Assembly: GCF_900094805.1 (NCBI RefSeq)
Contig: NZ_FMAT01000010.1
Coordinates: forward strand, 1-64,000
Reading direction: 5' to 3'
DNA from: Arthrobacter sp. NIO-1057
GTDB taxonomy: Bacteria > Actinomycetota > Actinomycetes > Actinomycetales > Micrococcaceae
DNA length: 64,000 bases
The notes beneath the pieces are model-generated. The model did no database searches. It saw only the letters and a program-made list of their open reading frames with translations, and was not told where the DNA came from. Every line of letters starts with the position of its first letter. Position 1 is the first letter of the stretch. The position numbers and the translations under genes are program-made. Below, piece by piece: positions 15,922 through 24,863 of the stretch.

Positions 15922-17426
15922 TGGAATCTCTCACCTTACTTCTTGAAGGTTTTTCCCAGGCCCTGACCCCGATGAACCTGCTCTGGGTGTTCATTGGAGC
16001 TTTCCTTGGCACTGCCGTAGGCGTCTTGCCTGGTCTGGGTTCCTCCATGGCGGTGGCCCTGCTACTACCGATGACTTTTTCGCTGGACCCGGTCGGCGCC
16101 TTCATCATGTTTGCCGGCGTGTATTTTGGCGGGCTTTTTGGTGATTCCACCATGGGTATCTTGATGAATACTCCCGGTGGTTCCACGGCCATCGCTACCA
16201 CCTTTGAAGGCCATCGCATGGCTAAAGATGGGCGAGCACCTCAAGCGCTGGCCACCAGCGCCATCGGCGCTTTCATTGGCGGTATGATCGCCACCACACT
16301 CGTGGTATTTTCTGCCCCTAAGTTGGCGGGAATCGCGGTGGTTTTTGGGCCAGCCGAGTACTTTGCCTTAGCGGTTTTCGCGTTTATCGCCACCGCTTCG
16401 GTGGTTTCCGACTCGGCGTTGAAGGGTTTGGCCTCGCTTCTGGTGGGTCTGGCCTTGGCGGTGGTGGGCATCGACGGAATTTCCGGCGCTTCTCGCTTCA
16501 CCGCGAATGTACCTCAGCTCTTTGATGGGGTCAGCATCATCGTGATTACCGTGGGCGTATTAGCATTGGGCGAAGTACTGCATGTGGCCTCGCGTATTCA
16601 CCGTGATGAGAAGCTGACGGCCATTTCCGTTTCTGGCCGGCCCTACCTGTCCCGTTCCGAAGTGCGCGAAGCGATCCCTGCTTGGTTGCGTGGCACCGCT
16701 TTCGGCGTGCCCTTCGGTGTGATCCCTGTCGGTGGCGCCGAAGTGCCGACCTTCTTGGCTTGCGGCACCGAACGCCAGTTGGACCGCAAACGGCGTACCC
16801 CCAAGTTCGGCACCGGTGCGATCCGCGGTGTGGCTGCCCCGGAAGCTGCCGGCAATGCCACCAGCGGTACCGCCATGGGTGCGCTTCTGGCCTTGGGGTT
16901 GCCCACCTCTGCCACGGCCGCCATCATGCTCGCCGCCTTCCAACAATATGGATTGCAGCCAGGTCCCATGCTTTTTGAACGCAATGCGGACCTGGTCTGG
17001 GCGCTGTTGGCCTCGCTCTTTATCGGCCTCGTGATGTTGTTGGGACTGAATCTGCCCTTTGCACCGCTCTGGGCCAAGCTTTTGCTGATTCCCAAGCCGT
17101 ACCTGTTCGCAGGTATCACCGTCTTCTGCGGCCTGGGCGTGTACGCCACCGGCGCCTCGGTGGTCGACCTACTGCTAGTACTGGTGATCGGCTTCATCGC
17201 ATTTCTGATGCGCCGTTACGGTTACCCACTGGCACCGGTGATGATCGGCGTGGTGCTCGGTCCGTTGGCCGAAACGAGCCTGCGCAATGCGCTGATGTCC
17301 AGTGGCGGTGAACTCTCGATCTTGGTCGGTTCGGCGATCACCATCGTGCTGTACGCCCTGTTGGTCGCGATGATTGGCTACACCCTGTGGCGCCGGGTCG
17401 CTTCCCGACGCCGCCAGGACGTATAG
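15921..17426 (+). CDS. tctA: Tripartite tricarboxylate transporter large membrane subunit
   Basis: The 501-residue polytopic protein is the ion-coupled permease of the TctABC uptake system. Family hallmarks are visible: GVLPGLGSSMAVALLLPMTF near residue 35, YFGGLFGDSTMGILMNTPGGSTAIATTFEGHRMAKDG, PFGVIPVGGAEVPTFLACGTER, the repeat motif AAPEAAGNATSGTAMGALLALGLPTSATAAIMLAAF, and MRRYGYPLAPVMIGVVLGPLAE near the C-terminus. It is the last gene of the operon. Its stop codon directly abuts the stop of the convergent amine-oxidase gene, with no room for a terminator between them. Confidence 0.93.
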   Translation: MESLTLLLEGFSQALTPMNLLWVFIGAFLGTAVGVLPGLGSSMAVALLLPMTFSLDPVGAFIMFAGVYFGGLFGDSTMGILMNTPGGSTAIATTFEGHRMAKDGRAPQALATSAIGAFIGGMIATTLVVFSAPKLAGIAVVFGPAEYFALAVFAFIATASVVSDSALKGLASLLVGLALAVVGIDGISGASRFTANVPQLFDGVSIIVITVGVLALGEVLHVASRIHRDEKLTAISVSGRPYLSRSEVREAIPAWLRGTAFGVPFGVIPVGGAEVPTFLACGTERQLDRKRRTPKFGTGAIRGVAAPEAAGNATSGTAMGALLALGLPTSATAAIMLAAFQQYGLQPGPMLFERNADLVWALLASLFIGLVMLLGLNLPFAPLWAKLLLIPKPYLFAGITVFCGLGVYATGASVVDLLLVLVIGFIAFLMRRYGYPLAPVMIGVVLGPLAETSLRNALMSSGGELSILVGSAITIVLYALLVAMIGYTLWRRVASRRRQDV

Positions 17427-19097
17427 CTACAGCGCCTTGGGACCAATCTCGGCCAGGAACTGACCCGGGCCGGGGTTGGCCTGCGCGTCCGATCCGCCCA
17501 GGTGCTTCACGACGCCCCACAGGGCATTCAACCCCGTGGTCACCGCACCCTCGGCCCAGCCAGCAGTCCACGACACATCATCACCGGCAAGGAAGATGCC
17601 ACGGTGTTCGGCAGGCATCTGCTGCTGATCGAAGTGGGTGTACAGGCGCTGCTGGTAGCGGTAGTGGCCGGGCAGGTTGGCCTTAAACGCGCCCATGAAG
17701 TTCGGATCGGACTCCCAAGACACGGTGATTGGCTGACCGACGATGTGGCTACGGATATCCACGCCCGGGTAGATCTTCTCCAGCGAGTGCAGCATGAGCT
17801 CCATGCGGCGTTCGGCCGACAGGGAGAGCCACTTGAGCGCGTCATCGTTCCAGGTGTAGGAGAGCAGGATGACCGCTGGCTGATCATCACCGTTATCCAG
17901 CAGGTAGGTGGCGCGGTTCAGTCGATCGGTGAGCGTCATGGACATGAGGTATTCACCGGTGAGCGGGTCGCGGTCCTTCCAGAAGGGGCGGTCCACCATC
18001 ACGAAGGTTTTGGAGGACTGCATGTAGTGGCTGCGCTCGATCGCGGTCCACAGTTCCGGCGCAAAGAGTTCTTCATCGGTGTCGATCCCGGTGGACAGCA
18101 GCCAGGACTGCACGGTGGAAACTACGGCAGCAAATTCTTGGGTGCGACCAAAACGTTCGGTCACCTCGATGGTGTTCGCCCCGTTAAAGCCCGGGTTCTC
18201 GGTGCGGTAAACCTTGGATACCGCACCGCGTGGGGCTCCGCCGTGCAATGAGGACAGCGAAGTGCCCGCTGGCCAGTGCGCCATCTTTTCCGGCGCATGG
18301 TTAAACAGTGCTTCGGGGAGCTTGGCCGCGCCGCCGGTGATGCCACGGTGATAATCGTCGGCATCGGTGTAGACCACGCGCAGGATTTCTAGGATCGAGT
18401 TCGGGAAGTCCGTGTCCCAACCGCCGGAGCCAAAACCTACCTGGCCAAAAGCCTCGCGGTGTTCAAAACCGGCCTCCTTAAAGGCCTTCGAGTTGGCGAT
18501 AAACCCGTAGAAGCTTTCCTCGTCGAACTCTTCAAGGATCGAGTTCCACAGCTCCTTGATGCGCTGGGTGTCTCGCTCGCGGATGGCCTGCTGCATCTGC
18601 TCAAAGTGGGCATCTTCGCGCAATGCCTGCTTCCAGGCGTCGGCGACTTCCTGGTAGAAAACCGGCAGGTCGGCCGGGTCTTCCACATAGATCTTTTGCC
18701 CCTTCAGCTCGATCACCGTGGAATCGGTAGGCTCAGCTAGCGGGTTCGGGAAGTCATAGGTCTCCAGGCCCAGCAGCTCGATGTAGTGGTAGAGCGCCTT
18801 GCTGGAGACCGGGAAGCGCATGCCACCTAAATCGCAGGTGATCTGTGGAGCCGCGGCGAAGCTGGCGGTACGCAGGCGGCCGCCGATCTGATCGGCCTCG
18901 TAAATTACTGGCTTGAGCCCCAGCTTCATCAGTTCATAGGCGGTCACCAGGCCTGAAAGTCCTGCGCCGATCACTGCCACCTCGGTGCCGTAGAGCGATT
19001 CAGGCACCGAGCCTAGGCCGGCGTCGCTGTCCAGGTAGTGGTCGTAGCTGAACGGGAAGTCCGGGTTGAGCATGGTGATGGGGAGGTTGTTGTTCAT
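17427..19097 (-). CDS. Flavin-dependent monoamine/amino-acid oxidase
   Basis: The 556-residue FAD enzyme belongs to the amine oxidase superfamily. It has the Rossmann motif VAVIGAGLSGLVTAYELMKLGLKPVIYEA (about residues 36-65), GGRLRTASF, and the C-terminal FAD motif GIFLAGDDVSWTAGWAEGAVTTGLNALW. The length and the long central helical insertion recall tryptophan 2-monooxygenase/L-amino-acid oxidase relatives more than short putrescine oxidases. No signal peptide is present. An APC permease gene starts its transcript 16 bp upstream and a PucR regulator is divergent, so it probably oxidises an imported amine or amino acid used as nitrogen source. The substrate is unresolved. Confidence 0.88.
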   Translation of the reverse strand: MNNNLPITMLNPDFPFSYDHYLDSDAGLGSVPESLYGTEVAVIGAGLSGLVTAYELMKLGLKPVIYEADQIGGRLRTASFAAAPQITCDLGGMRFPVSSKALYHYIELLGLETYDFPNPLAEPTDSTVIELKGQKIYVEDPADLPVFYQEVADAWKQALREDAHFEQMQQAIRERDTQRIKELWNSILEEFDEESFYGFIANSKAFKEAGFEHREAFGQVGFGSGGWDTDFPNSILEILRVVYTDADDYHRGITGGAAKLPEALFNHAPEKMAHWPAGTSLSSLHGGAPRGAVSKVYRTENPGFNGANTIEVTERFGRTQEFAAVVSTVQSWLLSTGIDTDEELFAPELWTAIERSHYMQSSKTFVMVDRPFWKDRDPLTGEYLMSMTLTDRLNRATYLLDNGDDQPAVILLSYTWNDDALKWLSLSAERRMELMLHSLEKIYPGVDIRSHIVGQPITVSWESDPNFMGAFKANLPGHYRYQQRLYTHFDQQQMPAEHRGIFLAGDDVSWTAGWAEGAVTTGLNALWGVVKHLGGSDAQANPGPGQFLAEIGPKAL

Positions 19098-19113
19098 GAA
19101 ACTTCCTGCGTAG

Positions 19114-20598
19114 TTACTTGCGATTATTCAGGTGAGAGTCGATATATTCTTGCTTGCTCAGCGCTCCGAGCACCGAGCGTCGGCGCCCATAACCCAGATA
19201 GATCCCGATGCCCACAACCATCCAGGCGCCGAAGACCAACCAGGTGTGCCATCCCAGCTGGCTCATCAAGAACAGGCAGGCGGCCACACCGAGGATCGGG
19301 GTGATCGGGTAGAGCGGCACCTTGAAGGTGCGTGGCGCCAGCGGCTGCTTGCGGCGCAGGTACATCACCGAGACACCCACCAGCGCGAAGGCGAACAGGG
19401 TTCCGATGCTCGTGGCGTCGGCCAGTGCACCCAGTGGGATGAAGCCGGCGGTGATCGCCACCAGAATACCGGTGATCAGGGTGCCGATCACCGGGGTTCC
19501 GGTGCGCGGCGAGACCTTGCCGAAGGCGGCCGGCACCAGCCCATCGCGGGACATGGACAGCAGGATACGGGTCTGCCCGTAGAGTACGGTGAGCACTACC
19601 GAGGCGATGGCCAGCACCGAGGCCAGCGCGAAGACCAGCACCAGCCATGGCTGTCCGGTAATTTCGCCGACGATCTGCACCAGGGCCGCTTCGGTCCCTT
19701 CAAACCAGGTCCACTCACGCGCGCCGATGGCCGAGACGGCGACCAATACATAGGTCAGCGTGACGATCAGCATCGAGAGCATAATTGCCCGGGGTAGATC
19801 GCGCTTGGGATTTTTGGCTTCTTCACCGGCCGTGGAGGCCGCGTCAAAACCGATATAGGAGAAAAACACGCTGGAGGCCGCCGCGGTCACCCCGGCAGCA
19901 CCCATGGGCAGTAGGGGTTCGAAGTTGCCGGCGTTGAAGGCGCTGAAGGCGACGAGCGAGAAGAAGACCAGGATGCCGGCCTTGATGATGACCACGATGG
20001 TGTTCACGATGGCCGATTCGCGGGCCCCGCGCACCAGCAGCAAGGTCGCCAACACCACCACAATCAGCGCAGGCAGGTTCACCACGCCACCTTCGGCCGG
20101 TCCCCCGGCGAGCGCGTCGGGAAGCTGCAGGTTGAAGGCGCGCAATGCCTCGTTGACGTATTCGCCGGCACCTACCGCCACGGCCGCCACGGAGACCGCG
20201 TATTCCAGGACCAGGCACCAACCGCAGATCCAGGCGATCCCTTCGCCCATGGTTGCATAGGAATAGGAGTAGCTGGAGCCGGCTACCGGGACCATGCCTG
20301 CCATTTCCGCGTAGGACACGGCTGAAAGCAATGCCGTCAAGCCGGCGATCACGAAGGAGATCCAAATCGCTGGCCCGGCGATCGGCACGGTGGCCCCGAG
20401 GATCACCAAAATTCCGGTGCCCATGGTGGCGCCGACGCTGATCATCGTCAGCTGCCACATGCCGAGGGTGCGGCGCAGCGTGCCACCGGAGGAGTTCGCT
20501 TCGGCGTCGCCGATCATCTGCTGGATCGACTTACGCCGCCGTAGCTGCGGCCCAAGGCCAGTGGCTGGTCGCGGCCTGGCGCTAGTGGTGCTGTTCAT
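19114..20598 (-). CDS. APC-family amino acid/amine permease
   Basis: Twelve-segment cytoplasmic-membrane carrier of about 494 residues from the ATG at 20598, chosen because GAGG lies 7 nt before it; an upstream ATG at 20616 lacks such a site. The first membrane segment has the APC signature VGATMGTGILVILGATVPIAGPAIWISFVIAG and the later FSYIGFDAASTAGEEAKNPKRDLPRAI, typical of the cationic amino acid transporter group. It is co-transcribed with the downstream amine oxidase, 16 bp away, suggesting uptake of the oxidase substrate. Confidence 0.9.
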   Translation of the reverse strand: MNSTTSARPRPATGLGPQLRRRKSIQQMIGDAEANSSGGTLRRTLGMWQLTMISVGATMGTGILVILGATVPIAGPAIWISFVIAGLTALLSAVSYAEMAGMVPVAGSSYSYSYATMGEGIAWICGWCLVLEYAVSVAAVAVGAGEYVNEALRAFNLQLPDALAGGPAEGGVVNLPALIVVVLATLLLVRGARESAIVNTIVVIIKAGILVFFSLVAFSAFNAGNFEPLLPMGAAGVTAAASSVFFSYIGFDAASTAGEEAKNPKRDLPRAIMLSMLIVTLTYVLVAVSAIGAREWTWFEGTEAALVQIVGEITGQPWLVLVFALASVLAIASVVLTVLYGQTRILLSMSRDGLVPAAFGKVSPRTGTPVIGTLITGILVAITAGFIPLGALADATSIGTLFAFALVGVSVMYLRRKQPLAPRTFKVPLYPITPILGVAACLFLMSQLGWHTWLVFGAWMVVGIGIYLGYGRRRSVLGALSKQEYIDSHLNNRK

Positions 20599-20728
20599 CT
20601 CGGGTCCTCGCTGCACTGTGGTTGTACTGCACTGTGGTTAATAGGGCACTGTGGTTTTTCTTCCGCCTTCAAGCCTAAATCTGTGACCCGGCTCTCAATA
20701 TGGAAGTTTTGAACTAAAATAGTGTCTC

Positions 20729-22312
20729 ATGGGACTTTCCGCACCATCGCCATCCGCGCTCACCGACGAGCCCACCGGCATCACCCTGAGCCGTTTCCTC
20801 CGTCAGCTACCTCCAGAAATCACCCTGCTCCACGACGCGGGCGATCGCCGGCTGCGCTGGGTGGAAGCCAGCGATATGGACGATCCCAGCGACTACCTGC
20901 TCGATGAGGAAATGATCCTCACCAGCGGTTTCCCGTTGCTCGGCCACGAAAATGATCCCGAAGAAGTCCGCGCGTTCATCGCCCGCCTCGCCCAGGCGAA
21001 GGTCAGCGCGCTAGGTTTTGGGCTCGAACCCTACTTCACCGAAGTTCCCGCAACGGTCCTGGACGCGTGCCGCGAGAACAATCTACCCCTGCTGGAAATC
21101 CCAGCCACCGTTCCCTTCGCCGCCATCGGCATCGCTTTCGCGCAACTGCTCGAAGCAGATAGCGCCGCCCGGCTACGCACCAGCGCCGAAGCGCACCGGG
21201 CACTGATGCGTTGCCTGACCCACAAAGACCCCGAGGCCCAACTGATCGCCACCCTATCGCAGCGGCTCAAGGCTAGCGTCCGACTGCTCGACGCGCAGGG
21301 ACAAGTCCGCCACGAAGCCTCGATCGCCGAGAACGCCACCCCGAACCACGACCTGAGTTCTGAACTTTTTACCCAAGCCTCGAACAGTCAGAAATTCGCC
21401 ATGCGCAGCGAAGATTCACTGGTTGATCTCGCCTTCCCGCTGCGCGCCACGATGACCGCCGGCACCCACCCTCCGGTGCTCGGCGTACTATCCGTCGGCT
21501 TCGCGCGCACCCCGTCAGCCTCAGACCACAACCTGATCACCACCGCGCTGGGGCTGCTCGACGTTCTGGCTCGTCAACGCGTGACCAGCTCATCGACCAC
21601 CGAACAGCTCGCCACCACTCTGCTTCTGCACCAACGCACGCCTCTTGATCCCCACACCCTGAATCTCCTGCGCAAGAGCCTCGGATCTACCACCGCAGAC
21701 TCGGTCCGGGTTGCGGTCATTTCCCCGCTGAATAACATCGCCGATCAGGATCCCGACCTCCATCTTCCCCACCTTCAGACGCTTCTTGCCACGGAACTGG
21801 TGACTTTAAACGCCGATCACTTCGTGGCACTGACCAACGTGGAGCCTACCCACGAGTTGTTCGAACATCTAAAATCTTCCGGCTACCTCGCCGGCTTTAG
21901 CCTCCCGGAACCGGCCGACCGCCAACTCGGTGACAAGTTGCCTGATCTACTAGCCCAGGCCACCGGCCTACTCCCCCAAATGCGCGAAAAACGCCAAAGC
22001 CTCGATACCACAGCCATCCCGCGCTCGTTCGCTTCCCTCCTGCCACCCGAAGCTGGTAAACAGCTCGCCGAAGAACTGCTCGCACCCTTACTTGATCTCC
22101 CCGAAGCCCGTCGCGACCTGTATCTCGACGTGCTTCGAGGATGGCTAGAAGCCAATGGCTCCTGGGATCAAACCTCAAAAAACATCGACCTTCATCGCAA
22201 CTCCGTGCGCCGCCATATCGCCACCATCGGCGAGATCCTCGACAAAGACCTCAACCACGCCGCGGTGCGCCAGGACCTCTACCTCGCGCTATCCTTCCTC
22301 GCCAATCCCTAA
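20729..22312 (+). CDS. PucR-family transcriptional regulator
   Basis: The 527-residue regulator has an N-terminal PucR ligand-binding domain (about residues 18-135: ITLSRFLRQLPPEITLLHDAG ... LLEIPATVPFAAIGIAFAQLLE), a central GGDEF-like/linker region and a C-terminal PucR helix-turn-helix (about 460-520: LYLDVLRGWLEANGSWDQTSKNIDLHRNSVRRHIATIGEIL). Such proteins control use of purines, polyamines and amino acids. It diverges from the permease/amine-oxidase operon and is its obvious regulator. A TAAAAT box at 20715-20720 sits 8 bp before the ATG, which suggests a leaderless mRNA. Confidence 0.88.
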   Translation: MGLSAPSPSALTDEPTGITLSRFLRQLPPEITLLHDAGDRRLRWVEASDMDDPSDYLLDEEMILTSGFPLLGHENDPEEVRAFIARLAQAKVSALGFGLEPYFTEVPATVLDACRENNLPLLEIPATVPFAAIGIAFAQLLEADSAARLRTSAEAHRALMRCLTHKDPEAQLIATLSQRLKASVRLLDAQGQVRHEASIAENATPNHDLSSELFTQASNSQKFAMRSEDSLVDLAFPLRATMTAGTHPPVLGVLSVGFARTPSASDHNLITTALGLLDVLARQRVTSSSTTEQLATTLLLHQRTPLDPHTLNLLRKSLGSTTADSVRVAVISPLNNIADQDPDLHLPHLQTLLATELVTLNADHFVALTNVEPTHELFEHLKSSGYLAGFSLPEPADRQLGDKLPDLLAQATGLLPQMREKRQSLDTTAIPRSFASLLPPEAGKQLAEELLAPLLDLPEARRDLYLDVLRGWLEANGSWDQTSKNIDLHRNSVRRHIATIGEILDKDLNHAAVRQDLYLALSFLANP

Positions 22313-22390
22313 GCAAAACCGCCGTGAACCTCGGTAAAGTTTTCCACAATGTTCGAAGACATATTCGAGATAGCGGAATATAATTGAAAT

Positions 22391-23851
22391 ATGTCCGAAG
22401 CAAAGGCGCAGGAGGGCAGCCTACCTCCAGCAGGAGAACCAGGGGATTTCGAAAGCCACTGGCTCGCACTGCAAAAAGATCTGACGTGGATTCAAGACCA
22501 CGGCAGTAAAGCCGACTGTCTGCAGGCCATTGAAAGACTTGAATCCCTCGTCGCTGTCGCCCGTTACCAGCAGGCTTGCCTTGCTCACCAAACCGAGAAG
22601 GAATTTATTCGCGATCATGAAGAACGCGGAGTCAATCTCGACGACCAAACCCGGGGTGCCGCAGGTAGCGTGGCCATCGCCCGCAAACAATCCCCTACCG
22701 GATTCCGCAGTTATCTCGTCAACTGCCGAATCTTGCTAGAAGACACACCCAACATTGCGGCGGCTTTCTCACGCGGCGAATTTACCGAACCCCAAGTAAT
22801 GTCAATCCTCACCGAGTTGCAGACCGTCAAAGCACTACGACGTACAGAATTTGATGCGCTCTTCGCTCAGAACCCAGACATGTTTGAGTCCAAGGGGCGG
22901 AACCAGATTAAAGACACCGTGCGAAAGTTTACGCTCTCCTTCAATTCTGATCCGGTGTCTAAAGAGCACAAGACCGTTGAGGAAAGCCGGTTCGCTCGTA
23001 TGGAAATCGATGATAAAACCGGCTGCGTCAACCTCACGGCGCAGTTCCCGCTACTTCCTGGCATGGGGTTGAGAAACTACCTCTACGAGGAATCGCGTAA
23101 GCTCAAGAAAAAGGGTGACAAGCGAACCCTCAAACAGATCAGGGCGGACATTCTCTTCAGTTACATGATGATCGGTGAGCCCACAAAGATGCCTATCAAT
23201 TTGCAGGTTGGCGTCATTATGACTGACCGAGCATTGTTTCAAGGCGAAAGGGAGCCGGCTCTTCTTGAAGGGTACGGATACATCCCCGCACAGGAAGTGC
23301 GTGAATGGATCGGTGGCCATCAGATCGAGAACGAACTGACGTTTGAAGAGATGGATGCAAAGCTCACCCCAGAACACATCGAACAAATCGAAGTGCTCAC
23401 CGAGCTCTCTAGGATCTACACGGCTCCCGGGGACCAAGATCTAATAAGCATGGACTCCAAAGCTCGAATCTTCCCGCAGAAGCTCAAGAAATTCATCAGC
23501 ATTCGAGACCGACATTGTCGAACACCTTTTTGCGACGGAATCGTTGAAGAAGCAGACCACGTAAAGCAGTACGCGAAGGGTGGAAAGACCACCGCGCGCA
23601 ATTGCTGTGGTCGTTGCGCCCTCTGCAACAAGACCAAGCAGGCCGAAGGCTGGTTCGAATACACGATGCTGAAAGATGAGCACGCGATGTTGATCAACCC
23701 AGTATCCGGGATGTCATATCGGTCCACAGCCCCACCGGCAACTGGATACGCTCACAAACCTTTTCCTCAGCTCGCCGCCGATTCACAATGGTTCAAAGAA
23801 CTCAGAGACAAGTTGAACCGGAACGATGCCCCGGAAGCCACCGCGGCCTAA
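22391..23851 (+). CDS. DUF222/HNH endonuclease-domain protein (13E12-type)
   Basis: The 486-residue protein has an N-terminal DUF222-type helical region (LTWIQDHGSKADCLQAIERLESLVAVARYQQACLAHQ) and a C-terminal HNH domain (about residues 365-425: RDRHCRTPFCDGIVEEADHVKQYAKGGKTTARNCCGRCALCNKTKQ). The HNH core histidine and four cysteines for zinc are present, so it looks intact. This family is multicopy in many actinobacteria and behaves like a mobile or selfish gene. A perfect TATAAT box at 22379-22384 lies 6 bp before the ATG, implying a leaderless transcript. AT-rich promoter and stand-alone position fit independent acquisition. Confidence 0.88.
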   Translation: MSEAKAQEGSLPPAGEPGDFESHWLALQKDLTWIQDHGSKADCLQAIERLESLVAVARYQQACLAHQTEKEFIRDHEERGVNLDDQTRGAAGSVAIARKQSPTGFRSYLVNCRILLEDTPNIAAAFSRGEFTEPQVMSILTELQTVKALRRTEFDALFAQNPDMFESKGRNQIKDTVRKFTLSFNSDPVSKEHKTVEESRFARMEIDDKTGCVNLTAQFPLLPGMGLRNYLYEESRKLKKKGDKRTLKQIRADILFSYMMIGEPTKMPINLQVGVIMTDRALFQGEREPALLEGYGYIPAQEVREWIGGHQIENELTFEEMDAKLTPEHIEQIEVLTELSRIYTAPGDQDLISMDSKARIFPQKLKKFISIRDRHCRTPFCDGIVEEADHVKQYAKGGKTTARNCCGRCALCNKTKQAEGWFEYTMLKDEHAMLINPVSGMSYRSTAPPATGYAHKPFPQLAADSQWFKELRDKLNRNDAPEATAA

Positions 23852-23858
23852 GACTCTA

Positions 23859-23897
23859 GGATGTTCCCGCACGACGCTGCGCCTTGCGGGAACATCC
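23859..23897. terminator. Bidirectional stem-loop between convergent genes
   Basis: GGATGTTCCCGC (23859-23870) pairs perfectly with 23886-23897. It lies between the stops of the HNH gene and the amidase gene. No strong T-run follows on either side. Confidence 0.55.
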
Positions 23898-23911
23898 AGC
23901 AAACCACTTCA

Positions 23912-24706
23912 TTATTTCGATTGCCACTGAGCATAGAGATCTCGACGCGCTTCCGCGAGGTACGGAACTTCCGATTTGATTTGCTCCAAAGTGCTCACAT
24001 CGATGTCAGCGGTAAGAAGTTCCGTACCAGAGCCAGCTTGCGCCAAGATCTCTCCGTCAGCACCGGCGATCACGCTAGTTCCGGCCAACTCAAACCCAGC
24101 TTCAGTTCCCTTGTGGTTTGCATAGGCGATGAAAAGCTGACTCTCCATGGCACGAGTAGGGACCAGACGAGTGCACACCTGCTCATAACCACGTCCCATA
24201 GCGGTGGGAACTAGCAACAATTGCACCGAACGTCGCGCTGCTTCACGGACAATTTCTGGGAATTCCACATCAAAGCAGATCACCATACCCAGCGTCATTC
24301 CCGCATAGTCGAAGGACGCAGGAGGATTAGTTCCAGCGACAAATACCTCGTGCTCTTCAGCGCCGAATAACTGAACTTTCTGATAATGGCCAAGCTTGTC
24401 CCCACGTTCATCAAGGAATGTTGAAGTGATCAGCCACCCATCCGCAGTGATCTCCGGCAGTGAGTAGACCAACGCGATCGAGTGCTCCGCCGCGATCTGC
24501 GACAATCGTTCACGCACTGAAGGCAACAACGCGACATCCAGAGAATCACGTAAAACATAAGGAGCATAGCCCACGGCAAAAAGCTCGGAAGTGAGCAAGA
24601 TTTTTGCTCCATTTTCGGAAGCACTCTGCGCAGCACGATCGATTGCGTCGAGATTGCGCTCAATCCCCAAGACCTCCGCCTCGTCCTGCAGTACAGCGAT
24701 GCGCAT
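23912..24706 (-). CDS. Carbon-nitrogen hydrolase (nitrilase superfamily amidase)
   Basis: Cytoplasmic hydrolase of about 264 residues acting on amide or nitrile C-N bonds. The catalytic triad is visible: Glu41 (LLTSELF), Lys in HYQKVQLFG, and Cys in MVICFDVEFPE. The start at 24706 is favoured over the ATG at 24724 because AAGGAG precedes it by 5 nt and the protein then begins directly with the first beta strand (MRIAVLQDEAEV). The substrate cannot be predicted; relatives include omega-amidases and (R)-amidases. Its 3' end converges on the HNH gene. Confidence 0.88.
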   Translation of the reverse strand: MRIAVLQDEAEVLGIERNLDAIDRAAQSASENGAKILLTSELFAVGYAPYVLRDSLDVALLPSVRERLSQIAAEHSIALVYSLPEITADGWLITSTFLDERGDKLGHYQKVQLFGAEEHEVFVAGTNPPASFDYAGMTLGMVICFDVEFPEIVREAARRSVQLLLVPTAMGRGYEQVCTRLVPTRAMESQLFIAYANHKGTEAGFELAGTSVIAGADGEILAQAGSGTELLTADIDVSTLEQIKSEVPYLAEARRDLYAQWQSK

Positions 24707-24823
24707 GTGGCTCCTTCCGAGCATCTTTGATGACTAGGTTTAACCCTATTCCGAAGACACCACTCGCTAGTTAGGGTATTTGGCACCGGAGCATTGTAGA
24801 TAAGTGCTTTTCGCACCAAGAGC

Positions 24824-24856
24824 AGTGCCGCCCAGACTGAGCATCTGGACGGCACT
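24824..24856 (-). terminator. Stem-loop terminator after the D-lactate dehydrogenase gene
   Basis: AGTGCCG-CCCAGA at 24824-24836 pairs with TCTGGACGGCACT at 24844-24856 with one mismatch. It lies 8 bp beyond the stop of the 24864 gene; the U-tract is weak. Confidence 0.5.
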
Positions 24857-24863
24857 GAAACTG

